From contig NZ_CP133133.1 in the NCBI RefSeq assembly GCF_030908625.1, positions 1,426,001 to 1,490,000 of the forward strand: a stretch of DNA of 64,000 nt, written 5' to 3'. Below the pieces are notes generated by a model that saw only the letters and a list, made by a program, of their open reading frames with translations, made no database searches and was not told where the DNA came from. A program made the position numbers and the translations under genes. The DNA comes from Paludicola sp. MB14-C6 (lineage in GTDB: Bacteria; Bacillota; Clostridia; Oscillospirales; Ruminococcaceae). This document shows, one piece after another, positions 32,837 to 41,982 of the stretch (within the stretch, counting starts at the first letter, position 1; the number at the start of each line of letters is the position of its first letter).

Positions 32837-33403
32837 GTGAAAGTTACAAAAAAAGAAGCCCTAAATATTCCGAATATTTTATGTTATATTCGAATTTTGT
32901 TAATACCATTTTTCTGTTATTACCTAATTACTGCAGATTCTGATAATTTATATAGATATGCTATTGGTGCTGGCTTGATTGTATTATCCGGAATTACCGA
33001 TTTATTCGATGGTTTAATTGCAAGAAGATGTAATATGATTACCGATCTTGGGAAAGCCATTGATCCAATTGCGGATAAGCTAACTCAATTTTCCATAGCT
33101 GTTTGTTTAACAATTAAAATTCCATATATGATTTATCTTGTTTTAATTGTTTTTGTAAAAGAAATTGCTATGGGTATTCTTTGCTTAATCTTATTAAAAC
33201 AGAACAAAAAGCTAGATGGTGCAATGTGGTTTGGTAAAGTTGCAACTGCTGTTTATTATGCAGCGATGTTTTTAATCATTGTATTAACCATCTTAGACGC
33301 TAACCCTGTTTGGAATGTGGTTTTAATTTCAATTGCTTCTGTATTTATGTTGTTTTCCTTTGGTATGTATCTTCCGGTTTTTTATCGACTTTATAAAAAA
33401 TAA
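32837..33403 (+). CDS. CDP-alcohol phosphatidyltransferase, PgsA-like
   Basis: 188 aa membrane enzyme with the complete catalytic signature: DLFDGLIARRCNMITDLGKAIDPIADK fits D-x2-D-G-x2-A-R-x8-9-G-x3-D-x3-D. Five to six membrane helices. Such enzymes join CDP-diacylglycerol to an alcohol, usually glycerol-3-phosphate to make phosphatidylglycerolphosphate. A second PgsA may exist elsewhere, so the alcohol is uncertain. GTG start with AAGGAG nine bases upstream; own promoter and terminator. Confidence 0.85.
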   Translation: MKVTKKEALNIPNILCYIRILLIPFFCYYLITADSDNLYRYAIGAGLIVLSGITDLFDGLIARRCNMITDLGKAIDPIADKLTQFSIAVCLTIKIPYMIYLVLIVFVKEIAMGILCLILLKQNKKLDGAMWFGKVATAVYYAAMFLIIVLTILDANPVWNVVLISIASVFMLFSFGMYLPVFYRLYKK

Positions 33404-33417
33404 ACGTATCAATGAAT

Positions 33418-33449
33418 AAAGCGGCTCATTTAAAATGAGCCGCTTTTGT
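33418..33449. terminator. Bidirectional terminator
   Basis: AAAGCGGCTCATTT with AAATGAGCCGCTTT (33418-33431, 33433-33446), T-rich on one side and A-rich on the other, between the convergent synthase and phoR genes. Confidence 0.85.
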
Positions 33450-35143
33450 TATTGCTTTAGAAACGATATTGTTATGGTTGTCCCTTTTGAAACCACACTT
33501 TCTACGGCTATTGTGGCTTGGTGAAAATTTGCAATATGTTTCACAATTGATAACCCTAGTCCTGTTCCTCCGCTTTGTTTGGATCTACTTTTATCTACTC
33601 TATAAAAACGTTCAAACAATCTTGGAATGTGCTCTTTGGCTATCCCTATTCCTGTATCCGAAACCGATAAATTGATTTTATCAGGTTTCTCTACAACCTC
33701 GATTGTTACGTTCCCGCCGTTTTTATTATATTTAATTGCATTATCTACTAAATTATAAATTAACTCATTTATCATATATGGGCTTGCTAAAATTGTACAT
33801 TCCTGTGCCAATATCTGCAATGTAACTTGTCTTTTTTCAGCAGCATATGTTAAGGAGCTTTTTACTTCTTCACAAATACTTTTTAATGAAACTTCTTTCA
33901 TTTCCGTTTGCGGATTTTCTTCAATTTCTGTTAACCGAATAATATCCTCTACTAATTGAATCAGTCTATCTACTTCTTTTTGAATTTTCCCGGCAAAATA
34001 TTTCATATCTTCGGGCTTCACAATATCACTTTCCATAATTTCTGCAAATCCAGATATCGAAGTTAACGGCGTTTTTAGTTCATGCGATACATTTGCTGAA
34101 AATTCTTTTCGAATTTCTTCCGCCCTGTAGATATCCGTTATATCAACGATAATTATAATGGCTCCGGTAATTTGTTCCTTTACCCTTACAGCACTCATAT
34201 ACACTCGACATTTTCGATTTTGATTACTAATAATATCTTTTTGACTATTCCCATTTTGGACAACACTTTTTATTTTTTCGGTTAATGCTTTATCCGAAAT
34301 GAGCGATATCATATTTTTCCCTTGATAAGAAAACTCATTTCTTCCGCTTACTAATTGTATTGCACTTTTATTCACAGAGAGAATTTTAAAATTCGTATCA
34401 ATTACAATAAGTCCTTCTTGCATATTTTCCGTAATCGTCTGAATAGTGTCTCGCTCTTGACGCAATGTTTGCATTTGCTCGTTAATTTTCAACTGTTGGG
34501 CTTTCATTTTGTTGAAAAGTGGAGCCAGTTCATCGTATGTTTCTATTGGAGTTTCGATTTGCTCATGATTCGCTATATATTTTGTTACTTCAGAAACCGG
34601 TTTAATCAGCTTTTTGGTCAAATAATTCGATACCCAAAAAGAAATGATAATCAATAATGCCGTTATTCCACCAATAATAGGAATGAGGTTAACAAAAACA
34701 CTCATGATATTGTTAATGTCTCTTGCACCTCTTAAAATATTTCCATCAAAAAGTTGAAACGCATAATAATAAGTTTGTTTTCCTATTGTTTCGCTTTTTC
34801 TTAAATCCTCGCCAACGCCCTTTGCTCTGGCCTCAACAAATTCTTCTCGCTCCTTATGATTAGGCATATTTGAGGCATTTATTTGTGAGTCAAAAACAAC
34901 TTTTCCGTTTTTATCAATTAACGTAAATCGCATAAACTTTGCGGCATTTTTTATGGCAGGAAGATAGCTGTCGTTATTACCAAATACATCAATACTATCT
35001 TTAACAATTTCACAAGCGGTTTTTACTTCTGCTTTTGCTTGGTTAGAAAAAAAACCGTAAAATGCATAAACCATCAGCACAGAAGCCAAAATAGTTGTTG
35101 CAAATCCGGTTAAAAAAATACTGCTATAAATTTTTTTCTTCAT
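33449..35143 (-). CDS. phoR: Phosphate-type sensor histidine kinase PhoR
   Basis: 564 aa. Membrane helices at about 8-30 and 152-174 enclose a ~120-residue extracellular domain; then a HAMP-like linker, a PAS domain (about 232-335), HisKA with His354 in NVSHELKTPLTS, and HATPase with NLVDNAIKYN, DTGIGIAKE and GGTGLGLSIVKH. It is the last gene of the pst-phoU-phoPR run, 3 bp after the regulator. In this family PhoR senses phosphate status through the Pst/PhoU complex. Confidence 0.93.
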   Translation of the reverse strand: MKKKIYSSIFLTGFATTILASVLMVYAFYGFFSNQAKAEVKTACEIVKDSIDVFGNNDSYLPAIKNAAKFMRFTLIDKNGKVVFDSQINASNMPNHKEREEFVEARAKGVGEDLRKSETIGKQTYYYAFQLFDGNILRGARDINNIMSVFVNLIPIIGGITALLIIISFWVSNYLTKKLIKPVSEVTKYIANHEQIETPIETYDELAPLFNKMKAQQLKINEQMQTLRQERDTIQTITENMQEGLIVIDTNFKILSVNKSAIQLVSGRNEFSYQGKNMISLISDKALTEKIKSVVQNGNSQKDIISNQNRKCRVYMSAVRVKEQITGAIIIIVDITDIYRAEEIRKEFSANVSHELKTPLTSISGFAEIMESDIVKPEDMKYFAGKIQKEVDRLIQLVEDIIRLTEIEENPQTEMKEVSLKSICEEVKSSLTYAAEKRQVTLQILAQECTILASPYMINELIYNLVDNAIKYNKNGGNVTIEVVEKPDKINLSVSDTGIGIAKEHIPRLFERFYRVDKSRSKQSGGTGLGLSIVKHIANFHQATIAVESVVSKGTTITISFLKQ

Positions 35144-35146
35144 GTG

Positions 35147-35827
35147 CTATTCTCCTGTCATTATGGTATAGCCAACATTTCGAACGGTTTTAATTAAGCT
35201 GCCCTCAGTTCCTAGCTTCTGCCGCAAGGTCTTAATATGCATATCCACAGTACGGCTTTCCCCTTCATAATCAAAGCCCCAAACAGCATCCATAATTTTT
35301 TCTCTTGTCATAACAATATTGCTATTTTTAATAAGGTATATTAACAGCTCATACTCCTTATACGTTAGGTTACATTCTTGATTATTTGAGAAGACTACCC
35401 TTTTCTTTGGATATATTGTAATATCTCTTGTTTTTATTACTTCTTGTATTTCTTTTTTTACTCCCATCCTTCTTAATACTGCATTGACTCTTGATAGCAT
35501 TTCCATAACCCCAAATGGTTTTACCATATAGTCATCTGCACCAAGATCGAGAGCCTTAACTTTATCAAATTCAGAGCCTTTCGCAGTCAACATAATAACG
35601 GGAATATCGCAATAACAAGAGTTCTTCAACTCTTTTAAAATATGAATACCATCTTTTGTTGGAAGCATAATATCTAACAATATTAAATCGGGAAGGTTTT
35701 GCTTGATTACTTTAAAAAATGGCTCTGCATCTTCAAAACCAATTGCTTCATGACCTGAATTTTGTAATGCATATAAAACCAGTTCACGAATGCTTTCATC
35801 ATCTTCGACTAAATATATTTTTGACAT
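35147..35827 (-). CDS. phoP: Phosphate regulon response regulator PhoP/PhoB
   Basis: 226 aa OmpR-type regulator: Glu8-Asp9-Asp10 pocket, Asp52 in LLDIMLP, Lys103 in VKPF, and a C-terminal winged helix ending VRNVGYTI. It lies between phoU and phoR and would bind the Pho-box-like repeats upstream of pstS. Confidence 0.93.
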   Translation of the reverse strand: MSKIYLVEDDESIRELVLYALQNSGHEAIGFEDAEPFFKVIKQNLPDLILLDIMLPTKDGIHILKELKNSCYCDIPVIMLTAKGSEFDKVKALDLGADDYMVKPFGVMEMLSRVNAVLRRMGVKKEIQEVIKTRDITIYPKKRVVFSNNQECNLTYKEYELLIYLIKNSNIVMTREKIMDAVWGFDYEGESRTVDMHIKTLRQKLGTEGSLIKTVRNVGYTIMTGE

Positions 35828-35843
35828 ATGCTTCCCTCCTGTC

Positions 35844-36503
35844 TTAACTATTATGTTCTTCCTTCACATGTCTACCTGTAATCGCAAACATAACCCATTC
35901 CGCAATATTCGTTGCATGATCGCCGATTCGCTCCAAATATTTAGCGATTGACAATAAATCTACTGCTTGCTCACCATTATGGGTATCTTCTTGAATTAAG
36001 CCTAATAAATCATGCTTTACTTGGTTATATAAATCATCCACTTCATCGTCTGCAGCAATTACTGATTTAGCAAGCTCTAAATCTCTGCCTATAAATGCAT
36101 CAACACTGTCTTTTACCATCTTAATCGTTGCTTTTGCCATTTGAGAAATATGATCAAGCTTTTTAATAAAAGGTTGTTTGGACAAATGTACGCATAATTC
36201 CGCTATATCGGCGGCTTGATCACCAATTCTCTCCATATCCGTAATCATTTTTAATGCTGTTGAAATTAACCGCAAATCAGACGCTACAGGTTGATTTAAA
36301 AGCAACAATTTCATACAGTGATTTTCAATTTCACGTTCTTGTCGGTCAATTTCCCGTTCAATTTCATATGCTTCATTTGCAATGGCTGGATTTTGCTGAA
36401 TAATACCATTAGCAGCCGCATTAATTGCACTTTCAACCATGTTTCCCATTTCGATTAGTTCTGTATTAAGCTGTTCCAACTCCATATCAAATCTACTTCG
36501 CAT
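35844..36503 (-). CDS. phoU: Phosphate signalling protein PhoU
   Basis: 219 aa, two repeats of a three-helix bundle with metal-binding motifs E-x-x-x-D (EIEREIDRQE and AADDEVDDLYNQ) and the conserved ISTALKMITDMERIGDQAADIAE and IAKYLERIGDHATNIAEW. PhoU links Pst activity to PhoR and limits phosphate uptake. It follows pstB by 58 bp. Confidence 0.95.
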   Translation of the reverse strand: MRSRFDMELEQLNTELIEMGNMVESAINAAANGIIQQNPAIANEAYEIEREIDRQEREIENHCMKLLLLNQPVASDLRLISTALKMITDMERIGDQAADIAELCVHLSKQPFIKKLDHISQMAKATIKMVKDSVDAFIGRDLELAKSVIAADDEVDDLYNQVKHDLLGLIQEDTHNGEQAVDLLSIAKYLERIGDHATNIAEWVMFAITGRHVKEEHNS

Positions 36504-36561
36504 AATAGTTTCTCCTTATACTCATAATTTAAATTTCATTTACTGTTCCCTATTACTATTC

Positions 36562-37311
36562 CTATCCAAAACGTCCTGTTATATAATCTTCTGTTCGTTT
36601 ATCGGTTGGAGCAGCAAAGATTTTTTCTGTTTCATCATATTCCACTAATTCACCCAGCAAGAAAAATCCTGTTTTATCCGAAATTCTTGCGGCTTGCTGC
36701 ATATTATGTGTCACGATAACAATCGTATAATCTTTTTTCAGTTCTTGAGCTAAATCCTCAATTTTTACTGTTGAAATAGGGTCTAATGCACTTGTCGGCT
36801 CATCCATTAGCAATACATCGGGATTAACTGCTAACGCCCTTGCAATACATATTCTTTGTTGTTGACCGCCGGATAGCGACATTGCGCTCTTTTTCAAACG
36901 GTCTTTTACTTCATTGAAGATTGCCGCTTTTGTTAAGCTTTCTTCAACAATTTGATCCAATTGACTTTTATTTTTTATTCCATGTGTTCTAGGTCCAAAC
37001 GCAATATTATCATAAATACTCATTGGGAATGGATTCGGCTTTTGAAACACCATTCCTACTTTTTTTCGAAGTTGATTTACATCATAATTATAATATATAT
37101 CTTCTTGATTTAAAAGGATTTTACCCGAAATTTTACACCCCTCAACTAAATCGTTCATACGATTTAACGTCTTAAGCAAAGTTGATTTTCCGCAACCGGA
37201 TGGGCCTATAAAAGCTGTAATACTTTTTTCTTCAATACTCATGTTGATATTTTTTAAGGCTTGAAATTCGCCGTAATGTAGCTCTAAATTTTCTATTTTA
37301 ATCTTTTCCAT
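36562..37311 (-). CDS. pstB: Phosphate ABC transporter ATPase
   Basis: 249 aa: Walker [27 protein letters not shown] (the PstB-specific block), signature LSGGQQQR, Walker [13 protein letters not shown], His-loop VTHNMQQA, and the typical end [11 protein letters not shown]. It overlaps pstA by 14 bp. GGAG precedes the ATG. Confidence 0.97.
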   Translation of the reverse strand: MEKIKIENLELHYGEFQALKNINMSIEEKSITAFIGPSGCGKSTLLKTLNRMNDLVEGCKISGKILLNQEDIYYNYDVNQLRKKVGMVFQKPNPFPMSIYDNIAFGPRTHGIKNKSQLDQIVEESLTKAAIFNEVKDRLKKSAMSLSGGQQQRICIARALAVNPDVLLMDEPTSALDPISTVKIEDLAQELKKDYTIVIVTHNMQQAARISDKTGFFLLGELVEYDETEKIFAAPTDKRTEDYITGRFG

Positions 37312-38176
37312 ATGCTTTTCTCCTTAACTGTGTTGCAACTAAATTTGATAATCCGTTGATTAAAAATACAATAATCAGTAATACTACAGCGGTTGCAAAT
37401 GCTTCATTTGTATTAAACCCTTCACTGGAAAGCTTATAAAGATGTACCGCTAAAGTTACCCCTGATTGTTTTGGCACCAATGCAATTTGAGCTACCGTAC
37501 CAGCAGTATAAATAAGTGCTGCTGTCTCTCCCACTATTCTTCCAATAGCAAGAATGACTCCTGCTAAAATTCCCGAAATTGCACTAGGTAAAACAATTTT
37601 AAAAATTGTAGTCAGTTTTCCTGCCCCTAAACCATAAGAAGCTTCCCGCAAACTATTAGGTACGCTCACCAATGCCTCTTCAGTTGTTCGCATAATCAAA
37701 GGTAAAATCATAATTGCTAATGTCAATCCGCCTGCAATTAACGAATACCCCCATTTTAAATAAGTAACAAAAAACAACATTCCAAATAAACCATAAACAA
37801 TAGATGGTACACCCGATAATGTTTCTGTTGCAATTCGTATTACTTTTACTATTTTACTGTTTTTGTTTGCATACTCACATAAATATACTGCACTAAATAT
37901 GCCAATCGGAGCTGCAATTATTAACGACAACAAAGTAATTACCACTGTGTTAATCATAGCAGGAAACATAGATACATTTTCAGAGGTATAATGAAATTCA
38001 AATAAACTCAGCTTTAAATAAGGTACTCCTTTGATCAAAATATACCCAATTAACATCAAAAGTCCACAAACCGTTACCACTGCTGCGCCTACAACCAGAA
38101 TACGGATAACAAGTGAAACACGATCTTTTTTATATTGTAACATTGCTTGTGAAACTTTATTTTTTTGTAATGCCAT
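37298..38176 (-). CDS. pstA: Phosphate ABC transporter permease PstA
   Basis: 292 aa, six membrane helices. [33 protein letters not shown] is the EAA loop that contacts Pst[18 protein letters not shown] is conserved in PstA. It begins one base after the pstC stop. Confidence 0.95.
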   Translation of the reverse strand: MALQKNKVSQAMLQYKKDRVSLVIRILVVGAAVVTVCGLLMLIGYILIKGVPYLKLSLFEFHYTSENVSMFPAMINTVVITLLSLIIAAPIGIFSAVYLCEYANKNSKIVKVIRIATETLSGVPSIVYGLFGMLFFVTYLKWGYSLIAGGLTLAIMILPLIMRTTEEALVSVPNSLREASYGLGAGKLTTIFKIVLPSAISGILAGVILAIGRIVGETAALIYTAGTVAQIALVPKQSGVTLAVHLYKLSSEGFNTNEAFATAVVLLIIVFLINGLSNLVATQLRRKAYGKD

Positions 38177-39046
38177 CTATCTTCCACCTGCCTTTTTGTT
38201 AATGAGCGCCAACACAAGATTGATTATCAAGATAAACACCAACAAAACAACACCTGTTGCAATGAGTGCTTCTCTATGTAAATCCGCAGCATAGCTCATT
38301 TCACTTACGATATTTGTTGTTAATGTTCTTGCGCCCTTTAATAGGCCAATTGGCATTCTGGCTTGATTACCAATTACCATCGTTACTGCCATAGCTTCAC
38401 CAATGGCACGTCCAATTCCCAATACAACTGCGGCAATAATTCCCGATTTTGCAGCAGGAACAACAACTTTCATTACACTTTTTTCATGAGAAGCGCCTAA
38501 TGCCAATGCACCTTCATAATACGTTTTGTCTACGGCATCCAATGAAGCCTTGCTCACAGCAATAATTGTTGGAAGTATCATAAATCCCAATAATAAAGAT
38601 GCTGTTAAAATACTGTTTCCATTTCCACCAAAGGAATCACGAACAAATGGTACAATAACTTGTAAGCCAAAAAATCCGTATATAATTGATGGAATTCCCG
38701 CTAGTAACTCCACTACCGGATTTAAAAATTTGTTGATTCTTTTTGTGCTGAATCTAGCCATAAAGATGGCTGTCATTAACCCAATTGGAACACCAATTAT
38801 AATTGCACCAAAGGTCGTATAAATACTTCCCATAATCATTGGCAGAATTCCAAAAGAAGATGGTGTATCGGTTGGTGACCAATCCTTACCACCTAAAAAG
38901 CTAAATAAGCCAATTTTGCCCATAGCCGGAACTCCATTTGCGAATAAAAATACGCAGATTAGCAGTACTGCGAGTACTGCTGTAAGGGCGGTTATGAAGA
39001 ATACTATTTTCATAGGTTTTTCCAAATACTTTGTTTTCATAAACAT
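38177..39046 (-). CDS. pstC: Phosphate ABC transporter permease PstC
   Basis: 289 aa, six membrane helices; conserved blocks LLAGIPSIIYGFFGLQVIVPF, DKTYYEGALALGASHEKSVMKVVVPAA (EAA loop) and AIGEAMAVTMVIGN. It follows pstS by 30 bp and abuts pstA. Confidence 0.95.
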   Translation of the reverse strand: MFMKTKYLEKPMKIVFFITALTAVLAVLLICVFLFANGVPAMGKIGLFSFLGGKDWSPTDTPSSFGILPMIMGSIYTTFGAIIIGVPIGLMTAIFMARFSTKRINKFLNPVVELLAGIPSIIYGFFGLQVIVPFVRDSFGGNGNSILTASLLLGFMILPTIIAVSKASLDAVDKTYYEGALALGASHEKSVMKVVVPAAKSGIIAAVVLGIGRAIGEAMAVTMVIGNQARMPIGLLKGARTLTTNIVSEMSYAADLHREALIATGVVLLVFILIINLVLALINKKAGGR

Positions 39047-39076
39047 CTCCGCTTTGCTTAAATTTTGTTTTTATTA

Positions 39077-39946
39077 TTATAGATCATCCCAGGTTGTTGT
39101 TTTTCCTGTGAACATATTTTTAATAGCTTCGCTAGATAAATTGGTTATCGGATTATTATTATTTACCACTACAGCAATTCCATCAATTGCAATTTGTGTT
39201 GCTTTTAATGTTGCTTTTTCACTCTCTTTTAAATCTCTTGATGCCATACCAATATCACATACCCCATCTGTTGTTGCTTTCATACCGGAAGAAGAGTCAC
39301 TGGTTTGAATTTCGATTGTTGCGTTGGGGTTGACTTTCGTGTATGCTTCTTTTAATTTTTCCATAATTGGTGATACGGATGATGACCCTGCTACCACTAT
39401 TTTTCCGCTTGGTTTTTTTCCGCTATAAGCCGCCGCTTTATCATTAACCGCAATATACGTTTTGGCAACTACCTCTTGCCCCTCTTTGCTCAAAATAAAA
39501 TGAATGAAATCCTTAGTAACCTCATTTTGTTCCACTTTTGTTGCAATATTAAATGGTCTTGCTACTTTATATGAGCCATTTTTTATATTTTCCGGGGTTG
39601 CTTTTATTCCATCTACTTGAATTGCTTTAATTTTATCACTAAGCGAGCCAACCGAAACATATCCGATAGAATAATCGTTTCCTGCGACTTGCGATAACAT
39701 TACATCTGTTTTTGGCGCTACGATTGCTTCTTTTGTTGTTAAATCTTTTTTATTTCCATTTGCTTCTTTCTGCTCGATTTTTAATAGCTCTACAAATGCT
39801 CCTCTTGTTCCAGATCCATCTTCTCTTGATATAACCGTTATTTCATTGGATGCGTTAAATTCGCCCGCATTTTTTGTGTTGGGTTTACATGCAACAAAGC
39901 TGATACAAATGATTGCTGCTAATAGAAACATATATAATTTTTTCAT
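39077..39946 (-). CDS. pstS: Phosphate-binding lipoprotein, PstS-like with permuted halves
   Basis: 289 aa with a lipoprotein signal (lipobox FVAC). The order of the conserved blocks is unusual: VISREDGSGTRGAFVELL, normally in the second half of PstS, comes at about 36-54, while VVAGSSSVSPIMEKLKEAY, normally at the N-terminus, comes near 170-190. The sequence ends at MFTGKTTTWDDL, the point that normally continues into the REDGSGTR block. So the fold appears circularly permuted at that junction. Phosphate-contacting Ser, Arg and Asp residues are all kept. It is the first gene of the pst operon, with Pho-box-like repeats upstream. Confidence 0.92.
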   Translation of the reverse strand: MKKLYMFLLAAIICISFVACKPNTKNAGEFNASNEITVISREDGSGTRGAFVELLKIEQKEANGNKKDLTTKEAIVAPKTDVMLSQVAGNDYSIGYVSVGSLSDKIKAIQVDGIKATPENIKNGSYKVARPFNIATKVEQNEVTKDFIHFILSKEGQEVVAKTYIAVNDKAAAYSGKKPSGKIVVAGSSSVSPIMEKLKEAYTKVNPNATIEIQTSDSSSGMKATTDGVCDIGMASRDLKESEKATLKATQIAIDGIAVVVNNNNPITNLSSEAIKNMFTGKTTTWDDL

Positions 39947-40008
39947 AGAATGAAGTCTCCTTTGTTTCTTTTTTTACTTTGTATGATGATTTTATTTTAA
40001 AATTCTTA

Positions 40009-40065
40009 TGTAAAAACTATATTTCTGCTTTTGTAAAATCTAAGTAAAATCAATTATTTTGTAAA
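40009..40065 (-). promoter_or_regulatory. Pho-box-like repeats upstream of pstS
   Basis: Four TTTACA-type hexamers read on the minus strand at 40060-40065 (TTTACA), 40043-40048 (TTTACT), 40032-40037 (TTTACA) and 40009-40014 (TTTACA). The two central ones are 11 bp apart, the spacing of Bacillus PhoP boxes (TT-A/T/C-ACA with ~5-bp gaps). They lie 63-119 bp before the pstS ATG. Confidence 0.65.
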
Positions 40066-40141
40066 TTTTTTAAGTAAGTGAATATTTGGATGTATTAATA
40101 CCAATAGTGATAACATAAAATGAACTAAAGGGGGCATATAT

Positions 40142-40396
40142 ATGGAAGGTATCCTAAACTTATTTTCAAAAGCAATGATCAAAACGAAAGTAAAAGAAGA
40201 ACCCGATACAAAAGCACAAAATTTATTGGATCAAATTCGAGACACAGAGGTTGAAATGGGTGCTATTCGATGCTGTTTTGATATGGAAACCAATTTTGAT
40301 TTAATTGATGCCTATATTCTTCAATTGGATGCTTTAGAAAAAAGATACTCCTATTTAATTAAACAAGCCAAACAACATGGTATTGTAGCTTTCTAA
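40142..40396 (+). CDS. YaaL-like DUF2508 protein
   Basis: 84 aa, mostly helical, with LLDQIRDTEVEMGAIRCCFDMETNFDLIDAYILQLDALEKRYSYLI matching DUF2508. In Bacillus the family member YaaL lies between recR and bofA; here bofA also follows, 28 bp away. Function is not established. AAGGGGGC precedes the ATG. Confidence 0.8.
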   Translation: MEGILNLFSKAMIKTKVKEEPDTKAQNLLDQIRDTEVEMGAIRCCFDMETNFDLIDAYILQLDALEKRYSYLIKQAKQHGIVAF

Positions 40397-40424
40397 AATC
40401 AAAGACATAAACGAGGGATGACAG

Positions 40425-40682
40425 ATGAGTACATTTGAAATTGTTTTAATGATTAGTTTGATTATACTTTTTGTTATAATGTGCGTATATTATTCAAAAT
40501 GTAAGCATAAATTTATCAAGATTCTTTTTGGATTTTGTTCAGGAATAGTATTGTTGTATCCCGTAAAATTGATTTTATCAAGCTTTGGCCACATTATTGA
40601 CATTAATATTATTACAATTTCTATTTCTGCAATTCTTGGCATTCCTGGAGTTGCGCTCATTGCTGCACTTTCTTTTTTATAA
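40425..40682 (+). CDS. bofA: Pro-sigma-K processing inhibitor BofA
   Basis: 85 aa membrane protein with three hydrophobic segments; the C-terminus IDINIITISISAILGIPGVALIAALSFL matches the BofA end (usual form iN-x-x-t-x-x-x-x-G-x-LGVPGVALL). BofA holds the SpoIVFB protease inactive during sporulation. The YaaL neighbour supports it. It implies a spore-forming host. Confidence 0.87.
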   Translation: MSTFEIVLMISLIILFVIMCVYYSKCKHKFIKILFGFCSGIVLLYPVKLILSSFGHIIDINIITISISAILGIPGVALIAALSFL

Positions 40683-40720
40683 TATGTATGCTTTTATTCT
40701 TTCTTATTTTTTCAAACGAT

Positions 40721-40768
40721 AAAATCACCATATCTTGTTATAATCATATCAAGATATGGTGATTTTTA
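40721..40768 (+). terminator. Terminator after bofA
   Basis: Perfect 17-bp inverted repeat (40721-40737 with 40750-40766) with a 12-nt loop and T tail; the loop contains TATAAT (40739-40744), which could serve as a -10 box for the next gene. Confidence 0.85.
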
Positions 40769-40784
40769 TTGAAAGGATGATTTT

Positions 40785-41942
40785 ATGTTACCAATAGATT
40801 TCAACAAACATAATGAACAAGTGTTGAAACTTCAAGAAGAAAAGAGAAATGGCATCCCAAGTAGAATGGAAATGACAATTTCCTGTAATCCACGTATGAT
40901 TCTTTCCGATCCAAACCTTAACACAAATAATATTACATTTGAAAATTACATGAAAAATCCCCAACAGATGATGGATATTCAATGTCAATTTCAAGAATAC
41001 AGCAGTAACAATATTATTTATGATCGCATCTTGGGGTTTGATTCACTTAAAGAACTAACTGTTTACACGGACTTACAAAACGTTTACGAGCCTAGCTATT
41101 ATGGATGTGAAGTAGCTTATCATGGTATTTATGAACCGGGAACCAAAGTGTTATTAAATGATGATAACAAATATAGCTTTGTTGATAAACCGTTTCCAAG
41201 CTGTTTTGATGGTTTGGCAGGTAATATATTTACCTATTATGATTACTTTACGGAACAAATTAAAGCAGGCCGTACTTATAAAGGAAAGCCAATTGTTACT
41301 CCTATTCCCGTAGATGGATGTACCGATGGCCCGTTTACATTAGCTTGTTGTTTGCTTGGTGCTACTGAAATGTGTATTGATTTATATGAAGACGAGGCTT
41401 ATGCAATGGCATTGCTGGAATACATAACAGATAGCACAATTTACCGAATTAAACAAACCCGTAAGCATTACGGATATCCAGAAAAACGAGACGGATTCTT
41501 TTTTGCAGATGATAGCATTGCTATGCTTTCTTGTAATGATTATCAAAAATTTATTTTACCGTTTCATAAAAAACTAATTCGTGAGCTTTCAACAGGAGTA
41601 AATCCGAATGGCATTCATCTCTGTGGTGATGCCTCCCGACATTTTAAAACAATAGCGAATGAGCTTAACGTAAATTCGTTTGATACCGGCTTTCCTATCC
41701 ATCATGGTGCGCTTGTGCAAGAGCTAGGCCCCAATATTACAATTTCCGGCGGTGTACATGTATCTTTACTGCAATCAGGTACACCAGATGAAATTAAAGC
41801 GGAAGCAAAGCGAATCATTGATGAAGTAAAACCACATACTAAAAACTTTATTATGAAAGAAGCAAATAATCTTTCTCCTGCTACGCCACCGAAAAACATT
41901 CTAGCTTTATACGAAGCAGTAAAAGAATACGGAATTTATTAA
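40785..41942 (+). CDS. Uroporphyrinogen decarboxylase-family protein (corrinoid methyltransferase type)
   Basis: 385 aa TIM-barrel protein. HLCGDASRHF carries the His-x-Cys zinc site typical of methylcobalamin methyltransferases (MtaA/MtbA branch) rather than true HemE; the N-terminal RNGIPSRMEM and C-terminal ISGGVHVSLLQSGTPDEIKAEAKRIID are family features. There are no haem genes or corrinoid proteins nearby, so it is an orphan whose methyl donor or substrate is unknown. AAAGGATG precedes the ATG. A divergently oriented AraC gene lies downstream. Confidence 0.82.
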   Translation: MLPIDFNKHNEQVLKLQEEKRNGIPSRMEMTISCNPRMILSDPNLNTNNITFENYMKNPQQMMDIQCQFQEYSSNNIIYDRILGFDSLKELTVYTDLQNVYEPSYYGCEVAYHGIYEPGTKVLLNDDNKYSFVDKPFPSCFDGLAGNIFTYYDYFTEQIKAGRTYKGKPIVTPIPVDGCTDGPFTLACCLLGATEMCIDLYEDEAYAMALLEYITDSTIYRIKQTRKHYGYPEKRDGFFFADDSIAMLSCNDYQKFILPFHKKLIRELSTGVNPNGIHLCGDASRHFKTIANELNVNSFDTGFPIHHGALVQELGPNITISGGVHVSLLQSGTPDEIKAEAKRIIDEVKPHTKNFIMKEANNLSPATPPKNILALYEAVKEYGIY

Positions 41943-41982
41943 AAATAGACCTTTTGGATGTAAAAATTCAAAAGGTCTATTT
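41943..41982. terminator. Bidirectional terminator
   Basis: Perfect 14-bp inverted repeat AAATAGACCTTTTG/CAAAAGGTCTATTT (41943-41956, 41969-41982). The AraC stop codon lies inside the right arm. Confidence 0.85.
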
